Under the pieces are notes generated by a model. The model did no database searches. It was given only the letters and a program-made list of their open reading frames with translations, and had not been told where the DNA came from. From the NCBI GenBank assembly GCA_947252755.1, contig CAMXWV010000002.1, forward strand, positions 1-64,000: a stretch of 64,000 bases of DNA, given 5' to 3'. Every line of letters starts with the position of its first letter. The stretch's first letter is position 1. The translations under genes were made by a program, and so were the position numbers. This document shows, in pieces, positions 7,565-16,437 of the stretch. Source of the stretch: an uncultured Dermabacter sp. (lineage in GTDB: Bacteria; Actinomycetota; Actinomycetes; Actinomycetales; Dermabacteraceae).

Positions 7565-9202
7565 TCAGTGGGCGAAGTGGCGAGCGCCCGTCAGGTACAT
7601 GGTGACACCGGCAGCCTGACAGGCGTCGATCACGTCCTGGTCGCGGACCGATCCGCCGGGCTGCACGATCGCGGTGATGCCCGCGTCGATCAGCTGCTGG
7701 GGGCCGTCCGCAAAGGGGAAGAACGCGTCGGAAGCACAGACGGCGCCGCGAGCGCGCTCCGCTCCGTCAGCGAGGGTGTTGGCGCGCTCCACGGCGAGGC
7801 GGCAGGAGTCCACACGGTTCACCTGGCCCATGCCGATCCCCACTGCGGCTCCGCCCTTGGCGAGCAGGATTGCGTTGGACTTCGGGGCGCGGACGGCGCG
7901 CCAGGCGAACGCGAGATCAGCAAGTGTCTCTGCCGACGCGGCCTCCCCCGCAACCAGCTGCCACGCGGCCGGGTCATCCCCGTCGGCGTGCAGCAGGTCC
8001 TTCTCCTGCACCAGGGTGCCGCCCCAAATGTCGCGGGTTTCGCCGGTTTCTTCGGGCTGGCCGTCGATCTGCAGCAGGCGGATGTTCTTCTTCTGCGTGA
8101 GAATCTCGAGCGCGCCGTCCTCGAAGCCGGGAGCCACGAGCACTTCGGTGAACACCTCCGCCACTTGGCGGGCCATCTGCTCGCTCACCGGGCGGTTCGA
8201 CGCGATCACCCCGCCGAACGCGGAGACCGGGTCTGTGGCGTGAGCCTTGGCGTGCGCGACGGCGATGTTCTCGCCGGCGTGGGCGATGGCGATGCCGCAC
8301 GGGTTGTTGTGCTTGATGATCGCCACGGCGGGCTCGGTGAAGTCGAAGGCGGCGCGGATGGCGGCGTCTGCATCCACGTAGTTGTTGAAGCTCATCTCCT
8401 TGCCGTGCAGCGGCTCTGCCACGGCGAGGCTGCCGGGCTCACCCGCGGATTCAAGCAGGGCGCGCTGGTGGGGGTTCTCTCCATAGCGCAGCGGGCGCAG
8501 GCCCAGGTCCGCGAGCTCGTGAGCGGGCAGGTCGAACAGGGAGCCGCCCTCCAGGTCCTGGCAGCCGCAGTCGCAGCCGGTGTCGGCGTCGGTGTGGCAG
8601 CCGGTGTCGGTGAGCTGTTCCTGCATCCAGTGGTGGATGGCGAGGTCATACTCGGCAATGCGGGTGAAGGCGGTGGCGGCGAGGGCGAATCGCTCCTCGC
8701 GGGTGAATCCGCCGCGGGCGGCGGCGTCCGCAGCAGTCGAATAGTCGTCAGGGTCCACCACCACGGCGCTGGTGGCGAAGTTCTTCGCGGCGGAGCGCAC
8801 CATGGCAGGCCCGCCGATGTCGATCTTTTCGATGATCTCCTCGAAGGCGCCGCCGGCGGCCACGGTCTCTTCGAACGGGTACAGGTTCACTACCACCAGG
8901 TCGAACGGCTCGATCGCGTGCTCCTTCAGGGCAGCCACGTGAGTGTCCTTGGTGCGGTCGGCGAGCAGGCCGCCGTGCACGGCGGGGTGGAGGGTTTTGA
9001 CGCGCCCGTCCAGGATCTCCGGGAAGCCGGTCACCTCGGCAACGTCTGTGACGGGCAGGCCCGCGTCACGGATCGTCTGCGCGGTGGAGCCGGTGGAGAC
9101 GATCTGCGTGCCGGATTCGTGCAGGGCCCGGGCGAGCTCCTCAAGGCCCGTCTTATTGAAGACGGACAGGAGTGCTCGGCGGATGGGGCGCTGGGTGCTC
9201 AC
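7565..9202 (-). CDS. purH: Bifunctional AICAR formyltransferase / IMP cyclohydrolase
   Basis: Catalyses the last two steps of IMP synthesis. The N-terminal cyclohydrolase domain (about 1-195, with KTLHPAVHGG and KNFA motifs) is followed by the formyltransferase domain with RYGENPHQ and the catalytic KHNNPCG segment. 545 residues is slightly longer than usual. Between the domains, residues 198-220 hold an unusual cysteine-rich stretch, C202-H203 and C210-x-C212-x-C214, which could bind a metal. GTG start overlaps the purN stop by GTGA, so purN-purH are co-translated. Confidence 0.96.
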   Translation of the reverse strand: MSTQRPIRRALLSVFNKTGLEELARALHESGTQIVSTGSTAQTIRDAGLPVTDVAEVTGFPEILDGRVKTLHPAVHGGLLADRTKDTHVAALKEHAIEPFDLVVVNLYPFEETVAAGGAFEEIIEKIDIGGPAMVRSAAKNFATSAVVVDPDDYSTAADAAARGGFTREERFALAATAFTRIAEYDLAIHHWMQEQLTDTGCHTDADTGCDCGCQDLEGGSLFDLPAHELADLGLRPLRYGENPHQRALLESAGEPGSLAVAEPLHGKEMSFNNYVDADAAIRAAFDFTEPAVAIIKHNNPCGIAIAHAGENIAVAHAKAHATDPVSAFGGVIASNRPVSEQMARQVAEVFTEVLVAPGFEDGALEILTQKKNIRLLQIDGQPEETGETRDIWGGTLVQEKDLLHADGDDPAAWQLVAGEAASAETLADLAFAWRAVRAPKSNAILLAKGGAAVGIGMGQVNRVDSCRLAVERANTLADGAERARGAVCASDAFFPFADGPQQLIDAGITAIVQPGGSVRDQDVIDACQAAGVTMYLTGARHFAH

Positions 9203-9849
9203 AGGCGATGTGTCCTTCGGGGTGTTGGGGCGGTGCTGGTGGAGCCGCCGGTCGATCTGGCAGTCGGGGTGATGCTGGCGGGATCGTCAAGGAAGCGGGC
9301 GATGACGTCCACGATCATGATTCGTTCCACCTGTTTGATCTTTTCGTGCAGCATGGGTTCGTCATCGGTGTCCGCCACGGGGACTGCGCGCTGGTCGATG
9401 ATTGCGCCGGTGTCCACGCCGGCGTCCACGCTGATGACGGTGGCGCCGGTGACCTTCACTCCGTAGGCGAGGGCGTCCCGCACACCGTGCGCTCCGGGGA
9501 AGGATGGCAGCAGTGAGGGGTGGGTGTTGATGATGCGGCCGCCGAACTCGTCGAGCATCGGGGAGCCGAGCAGGCGCATGAAGCCGGCAAGGACGATCAG
9601 GTCCGGCGCGTAGCGGCGGGCGGTAGCGGCGAGGGCACGGTTCCACTCGTCCCGGTCTCCGCCGTGCGCAAGCGGGATCACCGCGGTGGGGATGGATCGG
9701 GTGCGAGCGTGTTCCAGTCCGGGCGCGTCACAGTCAGCGATGACGGCGGTCACTTCGGCTCCCGGCAGGTCTCCGCGGTCTGCGGCATCCAGGATCGCCC
9801 GCAGGTTCGACCCGGTTCCGGAGATGAAGACGACGATGCTGGTGCTCAC
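9199..9849 (-). CDS. purN: Phosphoribosylglycinamide formyltransferase
   Basis: Uses 10-formyl-THF to formylate GAR in purine synthesis. The N-terminal SGTGSN phosphate-binding loop (10-15), the catalytic INTHPSLLPSFPG block and VDAGVDTGAI are all present. 216 residues; the last 20 or so are a Ser/Thr/Pro/Arg tail not needed by the core fold. GTG start at 9849 has no Shine-Dalgarno but a TAGAAT hexamer 6 bases upstream, so it is probably leaderless. Overlaps purH by 4 bases. Confidence 0.95.
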   Translation of the reverse strand: MSTSIVVFISGTGSNLRAILDAADRGDLPGAEVTAVIADCDAPGLEHARTRSIPTAVIPLAHGGDRDEWNRALAATARRYAPDLIVLAGFMRLLGSPMLDEFGGRIINTHPSLLPSFPGAHGVRDALAYGVKVTGATVISVDAGVDTGAIIDQRAVPVADTDDEPMLHEKIKQVERIMIVDVIARFLDDPASITPTARSTGGSTSTAPTPRRTHRL

Positions 9850-9855
9850 ATCCTG

Positions 9856-9861
9856 ATTCTA
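9856..9861 (-). promoter_or_regulatory. Leaderless -10 box of purN-purH
   Basis: TAGAAT on the minus strand, 6 bases before the GTG start codon; no ribosome site between. This spacing places the transcript start at or next to the start codon. No good -35 match is seen. Confidence 0.6.
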
Positions 9862-9891
9862 TGTGATAGCGGTCCCGTTCCGACCCTCGGG

Positions 9892-9897
9892 CACAAT
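9892..9897 (+). promoter_or_regulatory. Leaderless -10 box of the 132-residue membrane protein
   Basis: CACAAT lies 7 bases before GTG 9905. It is divergent from the purN box, the two being 30 bases apart. Confidence 0.5.
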
Positions 9898-9904
9898 AGG
9901 GGGT

Positions 9905-10303
9905 GTGAACACATCATCAGATGAGAAGTCGCAGCTTCAGCGCCGCTATTCCCGCTCCCTGACCCAGTCGATGTTGGCATTCGCCGCGGCCTGGTTCCTG
10001 TCTCTGGCGCCGCTGCCGTATGCACTGCTGTCCGGAGTGGCCGCCGTGGTGTGCGCGGTTCTGCTGGTGCGTTCCATGATCGCGGGTTCTCGAACCGAGC
10101 GACGCGTTCGCACATACGTGACCGGTGCGGTGGGTCTGATCGCCTGCCTTGCCCTCATCGGTATGGCGGGCCTGAGCGCAGTGTTCTATCAGCCGTTGAA
10201 GGCGGTGCAGGACTGCCAGTCCACCGCGCTCACTGAGCAGGCGAAGAAGCAGTGCGCAGATTCCCTGCAGGATGAGGTGATGAAGTGGCTTTCCGGTTCG
10301 TGA
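9905..10303 (+). CDS. Small membrane protein of unknown function
   Basis: 132 residues. Two adjacent hydrophobic helices lie at about 22-56 (AFAAAWFLSLAPLPYALLSG then VAAVVCAVLLV) and another at about 76-98. The C-terminal 35 residues contain two cysteines in DCQSTALTEQAKKQC and look extracytoplasmic. The family was not recognised. GTG 9905 is chosen because a -10-like CACAAT sits just upstream; 14 in-frame codons before it are also open. Divergent from purN, convergent with the PerM-like gene. Confidence 0.65.
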   Translation: MNTSSDEKSQLQRRYSRSLTQSMLAFAAAWFLSLAPLPYALLSGVAAVVCAVLLVRSMIAGSRTERRVRTYVTGAVGLIACLALIGMAGLSAVFYQPLKAVQDCQSTALTEQAKKQCADSLQDEVMKWLSGS

Positions 10304-10309
10304 ACCCCC

Positions 10310-10351
10310 GCGCAACTGCCTACTAGCCCAGCGCAGCTGCCTACTAGCCCA
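10310..10351. repeat. Two tandem units of 21 bp
   Basis: Units at 10310-10330 and 10331-10351 are identical except for one base and each contain ctgcctactagccca. A partial third unit (gcgcag) follows. The repeat fills the gap between two convergent genes. Confidence 0.9.
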
Positions 10352-10361
10352 GCGCAGCGGC

Positions 10362-11948
10362 TCACCGGTTGCGCTTTGGGTCCGCGCGGTAGCGGCCGCG
10401 TCCTTTCGCCGGCGGTCGGATCGCCCGGGGGCGCTTGACCGGGGATGATCCCGGACTGTGCGAGCTCAGCGGTGTGGACCTGGTTCCTGCTCGGTCTGCG
10501 CGACTGGACTCAGACTCGCGGCGCCCAGAGTCGGCGTCTCTGCGTTCGGATGCGGTGCGCACCCGCGGTGGCGCGTTCGCGGCCCGCTTCTGCTCTGCGA
10601 GCCGCTTCAGCGCCTGTTCCCGATCAGCGCTCTCCTGCTCTGCCGCCGACGTATCCTTCCCCTCAGGCGCACCCGGCTTCTCAGCCGCAGCCTTTCGTTC
10701 AGCCGAGGAGATCCGCTCTCGCAGCGCCGCGGTCCGCTCCCCCACCATGTCCCTGAGGGGCGTGTGGAACCACAGGGCGCCCAGGCCCGTGCCGAGCACG
10801 CTGATGCCGAACACCGGCAGCACCAGGCCACCGGTGCGCGGCCCCAGTTCAGCGAGCTGATCGGACCCGATCTGACCGGTGGCGATCGAGCAGAGGATCA
10901 GCAGGCAGATGGTGAGCAGCACCGCGTAGCCCGCCCAGAGGGCGAGGGCGCGTCGGCCACGCTCACCACGGGTTTCCCTGCCGAGCACCACAGCCCCGAG
11001 CGCGGCTGAGGCCACCGGCAGCAGGAGCAGCAGCCACCAGGCGCCGTGGAACTCACCCGGACCGGGCAGAGCAGCAAGCACCGGCACCGCGGGCATCACG
11101 CCCGTCTGAGACCCGCCCAATGAGATCCCGGTGCCGACGCCTACCACAACTGTGCCGCCGAGCAGAACGGCGAGAGTCCACACCATGAGGGTGGGCAGAA
11201 GCAGCAGCTGGGCGATGATCAGCACAATGCCGCCCACGATCCCCGGCTGCAGCTCACCCGTGATCGCAATGACGTCCGGACCTGCGGTCAGCAACAGAAT
11301 CGTGAAAACGATCGCGGCGCCGGCGAGCAGGGCAGCGAACGCTCCTGCAAGGGCGCGGATGATCGCGTCGGCCGGGGCGGGGATCAGGGCGAGCACACCC
11401 ACCGCGGGCACCTGACCGTGAGCGGGGCGGCGCAGGGCAAGCATGATGCCCAGGCCGGCGCTGAGCACAGCGATCAGAGTGGCGCCCGCGGCCGTGGGTG
11501 CGGTGTTGACATGCACATAGGTTGTGTTCGCCAGCAGGCCGATCAGCCCGGTGAGCAGTCCGTACGTGACGGTGAAGCCGCCCGCGAGCGCCCCGAGCGC
11601 CGGGATCGCGCCTGGCAGCAGGCTTCCATCCCGGGCGGTGATGTGCAGCGCGCCCGTGCGGCGAGTCATCACCACGGTGCATACCAGGCCGAACACGAGG
11701 GTGAGGCCAAGCGGTGTGAGGGTGACGGGGCCGCCCATGCCCGGGACTGTCAGCTCAATAGAGCCGAGATGGCCGAGCGCGGAGAAGTCCACGGCGGTGG
11801 TGATCGCGTCGAGCACGGAGATGGTGGTGTGATCGGCAGCGGTGCGCGCCGCGATTGCGGGCACCACGGGGATCGCCAGGTTGATGAGGAAGGCGATGAT
11901 CGCGGCTGTGACGCCGGATAGGAGCGGGGAGGAGATGCTGCGGTTCAC
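10362..11948 (-). CDS. PerM/DUF6350-type polytopic membrane protein
   Basis: About 528 residues from GTG 11948 (539 from ATG 11981). Roughly ten hydrophobic segments span the first 390 residues. The remaining part is a charged, Ala/Glu/Arg-rich coiled region followed by a basic Ser/Arg tail. In actinobacteria this family lies next to purN and purH, as here, and the mycobacterial member PerM is tied to cell division. The GTG start is preferred because AGGAAGG precedes it and because ATG 11981 would sit on the menF -10 box; this choice is uncertain. The molecular role is unknown. Confidence 0.7.
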   Translation of the reverse strand: MNRSISSPLLSGVTAAIIAFLINLAIPVVPAIAARTAADHTTISVLDAITTAVDFSALGHLGSIELTVPGMGGPVTLTPLGLTLVFGLVCTVVMTRRTGALHITARDGSLLPGAIPALGALAGGFTVTYGLLTGLIGLLANTTYVHVNTAPTAAGATLIAVLSAGLGIMLALRRPAHGQVPAVGVLALIPAPADAIIRALAGAFAALLAGAAIVFTILLLTAGPDVIAITGELQPGIVGGIVLIIAQLLLLPTLMVWTLAVLLGGTVVVGVGTGISLGGSQTGVMPAVPVLAALPGPGEFHGAWWLLLLLPVASAALGAVVLGRETRGERGRRALALWAGYAVLLTICLLILCSIATGQIGSDQLAELGPRTGGLVLPVFGISVLGTGLGALWFHTPLRDMVGERTAALRERISSAERKAAAEKPGAPEGKDTSAAEQESADREQALKRLAEQKRAANAPPRVRTASERRDADSGRRESESSRADRAGTRSTPLSSHSPGSSPVKRPRAIRPPAKGRGRYRADPKRNR

Positions 11949-11978
11949 GCGCTCGCGCCTTCCTGCTCGACTTCGCGG

Positions 11979-11984
11979 CATAAT
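11979..11984 (+). promoter_or_regulatory. Possible -10 box of menF
   Basis: CATAAT ends 9 bases before ATG 11994, leaving at most a 2-3 base leader. There is no Shine-Dalgarno sequence. Confidence 0.5.
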
Positions 11985-11993
11985 GGGTTCACC

Positions 11994-13289
11994 ATGGCCA
12001 CCCTAGTGAACCATTCTTCTGCTTCGCCCACAGGTGGCGCGCCGTGTCGGCACCTGTTCGTCACATCCATCCGCGTGGAGCCGGTGCAGCTTGCTGAGCG
12101 AGTGCCGCCCGCCCCGGCAGCAGTGTGGCTGCATCGCGGGGACGGCTTCCTCGCGGTGGGCGGCGCATGCGAGCTCACCGCCACCGGTGCGAGCCGCTTT
12201 GAGAGCCTTTCTGAGCAGTTCCAGCGTCTCGCGCTGGCCAGCACCGTGGATGACCGCGCGGGTCTGCGCGGCTCCGGGCTGATCTGCTTCGGCTCCTTCT
12301 CCTACGCGGACTCCTCTTCCCGTCCATCTCGGCTGCTGATCCCGGAGGCGGTGCTCGCCACCTCGGGGGCCGACGCGTTCCTCACCGTCATCTCCGCCTC
12401 CCCGATCACTGACGCACAGTTGGATGTGGACCACTGGTTCCCGATCACCAGCGCCCCCTCACAGGGCGTGGTGGTGGCTGTTGAGCCCGCGCACACACCG
12501 GATGAGTACCAGGCGCTGGTGGATGCTGCGGTGGCGCGGATCCGCTCCAGTGACGCGGAGAAGCTGGTGATCTCCGAGCGGCTCGAGGTGCAGCTGGATG
12601 CGCCGCTGTCCCGCGCGGTGCTGACCCGCCGCCTCGCAGACATGTTCCCCATGACCTGGGTGTATGCCGTGGCTGATGTGATCGGTGCCAGCCCGGAGAT
12701 GCTGGTGGAAACCCATGGCACGCGCCTATTCTCCCGGGTGCTCGCCGGCACCCGGCCCGTTGCTGATGGGCAGGAGCTCAGTGAGCAGGAGCGGGCTGCG
12801 TTCCATGCGGATCCGAAGGAGCGGGCCGAGCACGAGTTCGCGATCCGGTCCGTGACGGAGCCGCTGACGGCGGTGACCGCGTGGATCGACGCTCCCGCCG
12901 CCCCCTTCGTGCTGCGCCTGCCCGGTTTGGAGCATCTGGCCTCTGACGTGCAGGCTGAGCTGCTGCCGGGTCGCACCAGTGTGGACATCGCCGGGCTGTT
13001 GCACCCGTCCGCGGCGGTGAGCGGCACGCCGAAAGCGGCGGCGAACCGCATCAATGCGCAGATCGAAGAGACAGATCGCGGCGGCTACGCGGCGCCCGTG
13101 GGATGGATGAGCGGGCGCGGAGACGGTGAATGGGCGATTGCGCTGCGGATGGCGCACATTGTGGATGACCAGCACCTGACCCTGCAGGCCGGCGGCGGCA
13201 TTGTAGACGGCTCGCACGCCCTCACCGAACACGCTGAGGTGCTAGCGAAGACTCGCCCGATGATGCGGGCCCTGCGCGGGGACCGGTGA
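11994..13289 (+). CDS. menF: Isochorismate synthase
   Basis: Converts chorismate to isochorismate, the first committed step of menaquinone synthesis. The 431-residue protein has a divergent N-terminal half and a typical chorismate-binding C-terminal half: EKLVISERLE, GASPEMLVE, LAGTRP, then a HPSAAVSGTPK-like block, GGYAAPVGWM and the final AGGGIVDGS. The other men genes follow within 8 kb, so a menaquinone role is preferred over a siderophore role. No Shine-Dalgarno sequence precedes the ATG. Confidence 0.9.
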   Translation: MATLVNHSSASPTGGAPCRHLFVTSIRVEPVQLAERVPPAPAAVWLHRGDGFLAVGGACELTATGASRFESLSEQFQRLALASTVDDRAGLRGSGLICFGSFSYADSSSRPSRLLIPEAVLATSGADAFLTVISASPITDAQLDVDHWFPITSAPSQGVVVAVEPAHTPDEYQALVDAAVARIRSSDAEKLVISERLEVQLDAPLSRAVLTRRLADMFPMTWVYAVADVIGASPEMLVETHGTRLFSRVLAGTRPVADGQELSEQERAAFHADPKERAEHEFAIRSVTEPLTAVTAWIDAPAAPFVLRLPGLEHLASDVQAELLPGRTSVDIAGLLHPSAAVSGTPKAAANRINAQIEETDRGGYAAPVGWMSGRGDGEWAIALRMAHIVDDQHLTLQAGGGIVDGSHALTEHAEVLAKTRPMMRALRGDR

Positions 13290-13382
13290 CGGGCAGGAAT
13301 CAGTGCCGGGCAGGGTTCGGTGATGCCCAGCGACCGGTGAAGCGCCGGGACCGGTGATGCGCACGCACCGATCCGGTCAGCC
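13281..13382. repeat. Tandem array with 17-bp period
   Basis: Units start at 13281, 13298, 13315, 13332 and 13349, with a degraded sixth at 13366. The consensus is close to gaccggtgatgcgcagg. Units 4 and 5 agree best. The array begins inside the last codons of menF and fills the gap to the convergent protease gene. Confidence 0.8.
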
Positions 13383-13403
13383 GCGCCGACCGGTGGCCGA
13401 GTC

Positions 13404-14537
13404 TCAGTCTCCTAAGAGCGTGCCCTTCACGCTGGTCTCCTTGCCATTGCGCATCACCGTGAACGTGTGCTCAGAGCCCACTTCCAGCCCGCGCACATAC
13501 GCGGTGAGAGCCGTCGCGGATTCGATCGGCACATCATCCACACGCACCACCAGGTCACCGGGCTGCAGGCCGGCCTTCTCCGCAGCTGAGCCGCTGACCA
13601 CCTCAAGGATCTCCGCACCGCGGTAGCCCGTTCCGGACGCGTCGGCCACCCCGTCCTGTGCGCGCACACCCAACAGCGCGTGATTTGCTTCCCCGGTCTC
13701 CACCAGCTGCTGCGCGATCAGCGTGACGGTGGAGGACGGGATCGCGAAGCCAAGTCCGATCGAGCCGGCGTTCGCCCGATCCCGCGCAGTGGAGGCGATA
13801 GAGGAGTTGATGCCGATCACCTTGCCGTCACGGTTCACGAGCGGCCCACCGGAGTTGCCGGGGTTGATCGACGCATCCGTCTGGATCGCGGAGATGAACG
13901 CGGCATCCTCCGGAGCGGTGCCGTCCTCACGCGCCATGACCGGGCGGTTCAACGCGGAGATGATGCCGGTGGTGGCAGTGTTCGCAAAGCCGAGCGGCGT
14001 GCCCACGGCCATCACCTCCTGCCCCACCTCCACGTCTGAGGAGTTCGCAAACTCGGCGGGCTGCAGATCACTGGGCGGATTATCGATCCTGATCACGGCG
14101 ATGTCCGTGGACGGGTCGGTGCCCACCACGCTCGCCGAGAAGGTGCGACCATCCGCCAGGGAGACGGCAATACGCCGAGCACCAACCACCACGTGATTGT
14201 TCGTGACGATGTGGCCGTTCTTATCCAGCACCACACCGGTGCCCTGTGACTGTCCATTGCTTGCCTCCACGGAGACCGCCACGGTGGAGGGGCCGATCGT
14301 CTCCACGGTGCTGGCCCAGGAGTCCGCGTCGCCGCTGCCCTGAGCGCCCGCGGGCGCGGAAGCACGGGTGTTGGCACCGCCGGAGTCCGACGCGGCCTCT
14401 TTCTGTGATGCGCTGTAGGAGCTGACAGCGCTCTCAGTGACCAGGGATGACAGTCCGATCGAAAGGCCGCTCGCCAGCACCATGCCAGCGGTGATCAGGC
14501 CGATGGTGCTGCACCAGCTCGGGGAGCGGGATGACAC
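13404..14537 (-). CDS. HtrA/DegP-like serine protease with one PDZ domain
   Basis: A 377-residue envelope protease. Residues 10-32 form one membrane segment or signal anchor. A Ser/Ala-rich linker reaches residue 75, and the trypsin-like domain follows with catalytic H115 (TNNHVV), D145 (STDIAVIRI) and S229 (GNSGGP). The C-terminal PDZ domain covers about 285-375 (GLQPGDLVVRVDDVPI). GTG start has GGAGGG upstream. It probably degrades or refolds damaged proteins outside the membrane. It lies downstream of menD on the same strand with a 45-base gap. Confidence 0.92.
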   Translation of the reverse strand: MSSRSPSWCSTIGLITAGMVLASGLSIGLSSLVTESAVSSYSASQKEAASDSGGANTRASAPAGAQGSGDADSWASTVETIGPSTVAVSVEASNGQSQGTGVVLDKNGHIVTNNHVVVGARRIAVSLADGRTFSASVVGTDPSTDIAVIRIDNPPSDLQPAEFANSSDVEVGQEVMAVGTPLGFANTATTGIISALNRPVMAREDGTAPEDAAFISAIQTDASINPGNSGGPLVNRDGKVIGINSSIASTARDRANAGSIGLGFAIPSSTVTLIAQQLVETGEANHALLGVRAQDGVADASGTGYRGAEILEVVSGSAAEKAGLQPGDLVVRVDDVPIESATALTAYVRGLEVGSEHTFTVMRNGKETSVKGTLLGD

Positions 14538-14582
14538 GGGAGCGCCCTCCAGGGGTTCGACGGGTGGATGATCGGGAACAGA

Positions 14583-16436
14583 CTAGTGCGTTTTGGGTCC
14601 GTTCGCAGGGTCAGTGACCAGGAACAGGCGGCGCAGCGGCGCCTCCCGGATGGGGTCCGCGTCGGCATCCGATGATGTGCCCGCACGCGTGTCCAGCGCC
14701 GGCGACGCCGCCTGGTCAAGCGCGGCGGACTGGTCGAGCACTGCGGGCTGGTCGAGCGCGGCGGGCAGCTCATCGGCTGTCACGGTGTGAGCATCCACAC
14801 CAAGCGCCTGAGCGGCAGCGGCGATATCAGTGCCATGCGGAGTGGTGAAAAAACGCTCCAGCAGATCAGCGGGGGCGCTGCCGTGTTCAAGATCGGCGAA
14901 GATGCGGCCGCCGCCGTCATCCACCACGATGATGTCCAGCGCCGGCTGCGTTTCACGCGGACCGATCACCAGGCCGGTGAGATCATGCAGGGCGGCAATG
15001 TCACCGAGCAGCACCCGCACCCGGCCGGGAGATGCCCGATGCGGCTGCGCGAGCGCAATCCCGCTCGCCATAGCGATTGTGCCGTCGATCCCCGCAAGAC
15101 CGCGATTGGCGATGACGCGTGCACTGGTGGGTCCGGCATGCTGGTCGATGTCACGGATCAGCGCGCTCGCACCGAGCACCAACGTGTCCTCGGGGCCGCT
15201 TGCGTTCCAGACCGCGAGCGCGGCACGCGCCTGCCACGGAAGGGTGCTCGCCCTGCTCGCTGCGCGCGCGGCGGCGCGGAGCGCCGTGGTGGAGTGCCGC
15301 TCCCATGCAGCCCGGAATGCCTCATCGGGGGCACCGTCAACGCGCACCAGCAGCGGATCCAGATGATCGATCACCCGGACTGCACGGCGTCCGGGATCCA
15401 CCCAGTCCGTGCCGGCGGCGCCGATGGTGAGAGGGATCTGGTCATTGGCGAGCAGGCCCCGGATCACTGGCCGAGCCAGGGTAGGCCGTCCGATCACCAG
15501 CACTTCGTCTGGGACAGCGGCATCCAGCCCGGCAGTCACCGCTGCGGGCGTGAGCAGGGTCAAGCCGGGCCGGCGCGCACCGCTGGAGGGTTCAGCCACA
15601 ATCGGCAGGCCGGTGCGTGCGGCAAGGATCCCGGCGGAGCGGCCGATTGCGGGATCGGTGCAGTCCCCCGCCACGATGATGGTGCGCGGAGACACCGCAG
15701 CGCCCTGGCCAGCACGCATCATGGCAGTGAAGCGCGGCAGAGTAAGCGCATCGGCACTGCCCACCTCCGTGGGGTTATCGCCCGGGGTGAGCGGGTCCCG
15801 GAATCCGAGATTGAGATGCGCGGGACCGGGCGCCCCGTAGCGGGCGGCAGCAGCTGCGCGCGCAGCCGAATCAGTCCACGTGCGCAGCTGCACGGGGGTG
15901 GTGGAGTGCGCGTCGGGCGCGGGAAGATCCGCTGAGAAGCGCACGAACGGCTGGAACAGGCCCGGTTGGATGGTGGTCTGGTTCGCGCCGGTGCCGCGCA
16001 GCTCGGCGGGGCGGTCAGCGGTGAGCAGCAGCAGGGGAACGCCCGAGTGGTGGGCTTCCATAGCGGCCGCGAGAAGATACGCGGCTGCGGTGCCGGATGT
16101 GGTTGCCACCGCGGCGAACCGGCCCTGTGCCTGGCCTGCGCGGGACAGCCCGAGAGCGGTGAACGCGGCAGCGCGCTCGTCAATCCGCACATGGCAGCGG
16201 ATCCCCAGCTGGTGCGCGGCGTACACGAGCGGGGCCGACCGGGAACCGGGTGCGATCACCAGGTCGCTCATGCCGAGCTGGGTGAGCGCGTCGAGCAGGG
16301 CGTGTGCTGAGTCCACGGCGCCGGAGCCGGTCTCCACCGGCTGAACAGTCAACGGTGAAGCATCAGCTCCGAGCGGGGATACGCCGAGTGGGCGCGCACG
16401 CATACTGTGGGCGCCGCGCCGTTCCGTGAGCCCCAT
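14583..16436 (-). CDS. menD: SEPHCHC synthase (menaquinone synthesis)
   Basis: Thiamine-diphosphate enzyme joining isochorismate and 2-oxoglutarate. 617 residues from ATG 16436. Recognisable blocks: VIAPGSRSAPL, the ThDP glutamate region RIDERAAAF, TTSGTAAAYLL, TADRPAELRGTGANQT, a RVIANRGLAGIDG segment and IVVDDGGGRIF. The start is chosen because it lies one base past the menC stop; the frame stays open further. Longer than a typical MenD because of a C-terminal addition with a repeated ALDQ motif (near 575-597) and an acidic tail. Confidence 0.93.
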   Translation of the reverse strand: MGLTERRGAHSMRARPLGVSPLGADASPLTVQPVETGSGAVDSAHALLDALTQLGMSDLVIAPGSRSAPLVYAAHQLGIRCHVRIDERAAAFTALGLSRAGQAQGRFAAVATTSGTAAAYLLAAAMEAHHSGVPLLLLTADRPAELRGTGANQTTIQPGLFQPFVRFSADLPAPDAHSTTPVQLRTWTDSAARAAAAARYGAPGPAHLNLGFRDPLTPGDNPTEVGSADALTLPRFTAMMRAGQGAAVSPRTIIVAGDCTDPAIGRSAGILAARTGLPIVAEPSSGARRPGLTLLTPAAVTAGLDAAVPDEVLVIGRPTLARPVIRGLLANDQIPLTIGAAGTDWVDPGRRAVRVIDHLDPLLVRVDGAPDEAFRAAWERHSTTALRAAARAASRASTLPWQARAALAVWNASGPEDTLVLGASALIRDIDQHAGPTSARVIANRGLAGIDGTIAMASGIALAQPHRASPGRVRVLLGDIAALHDLTGLVIGPRETQPALDIIVVDDGGGRIFADLEHGSAPADLLERFFTTPHGTDIAAAAQALGVDAHTVTADELPAALDQPAVLDQSAALDQAASPALDTRAGTSSDADADPIREAPLRRLFLVTDPANGPKTH

Positions 16437-16437
16437 A

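Noticed and set aside
6692..9466. 924-codon plus-strand open frame
   Set aside because: It is the antisense shadow of ppk2, purH and part of purN, which have clear family motifs; high GC keeps opposite frames open.
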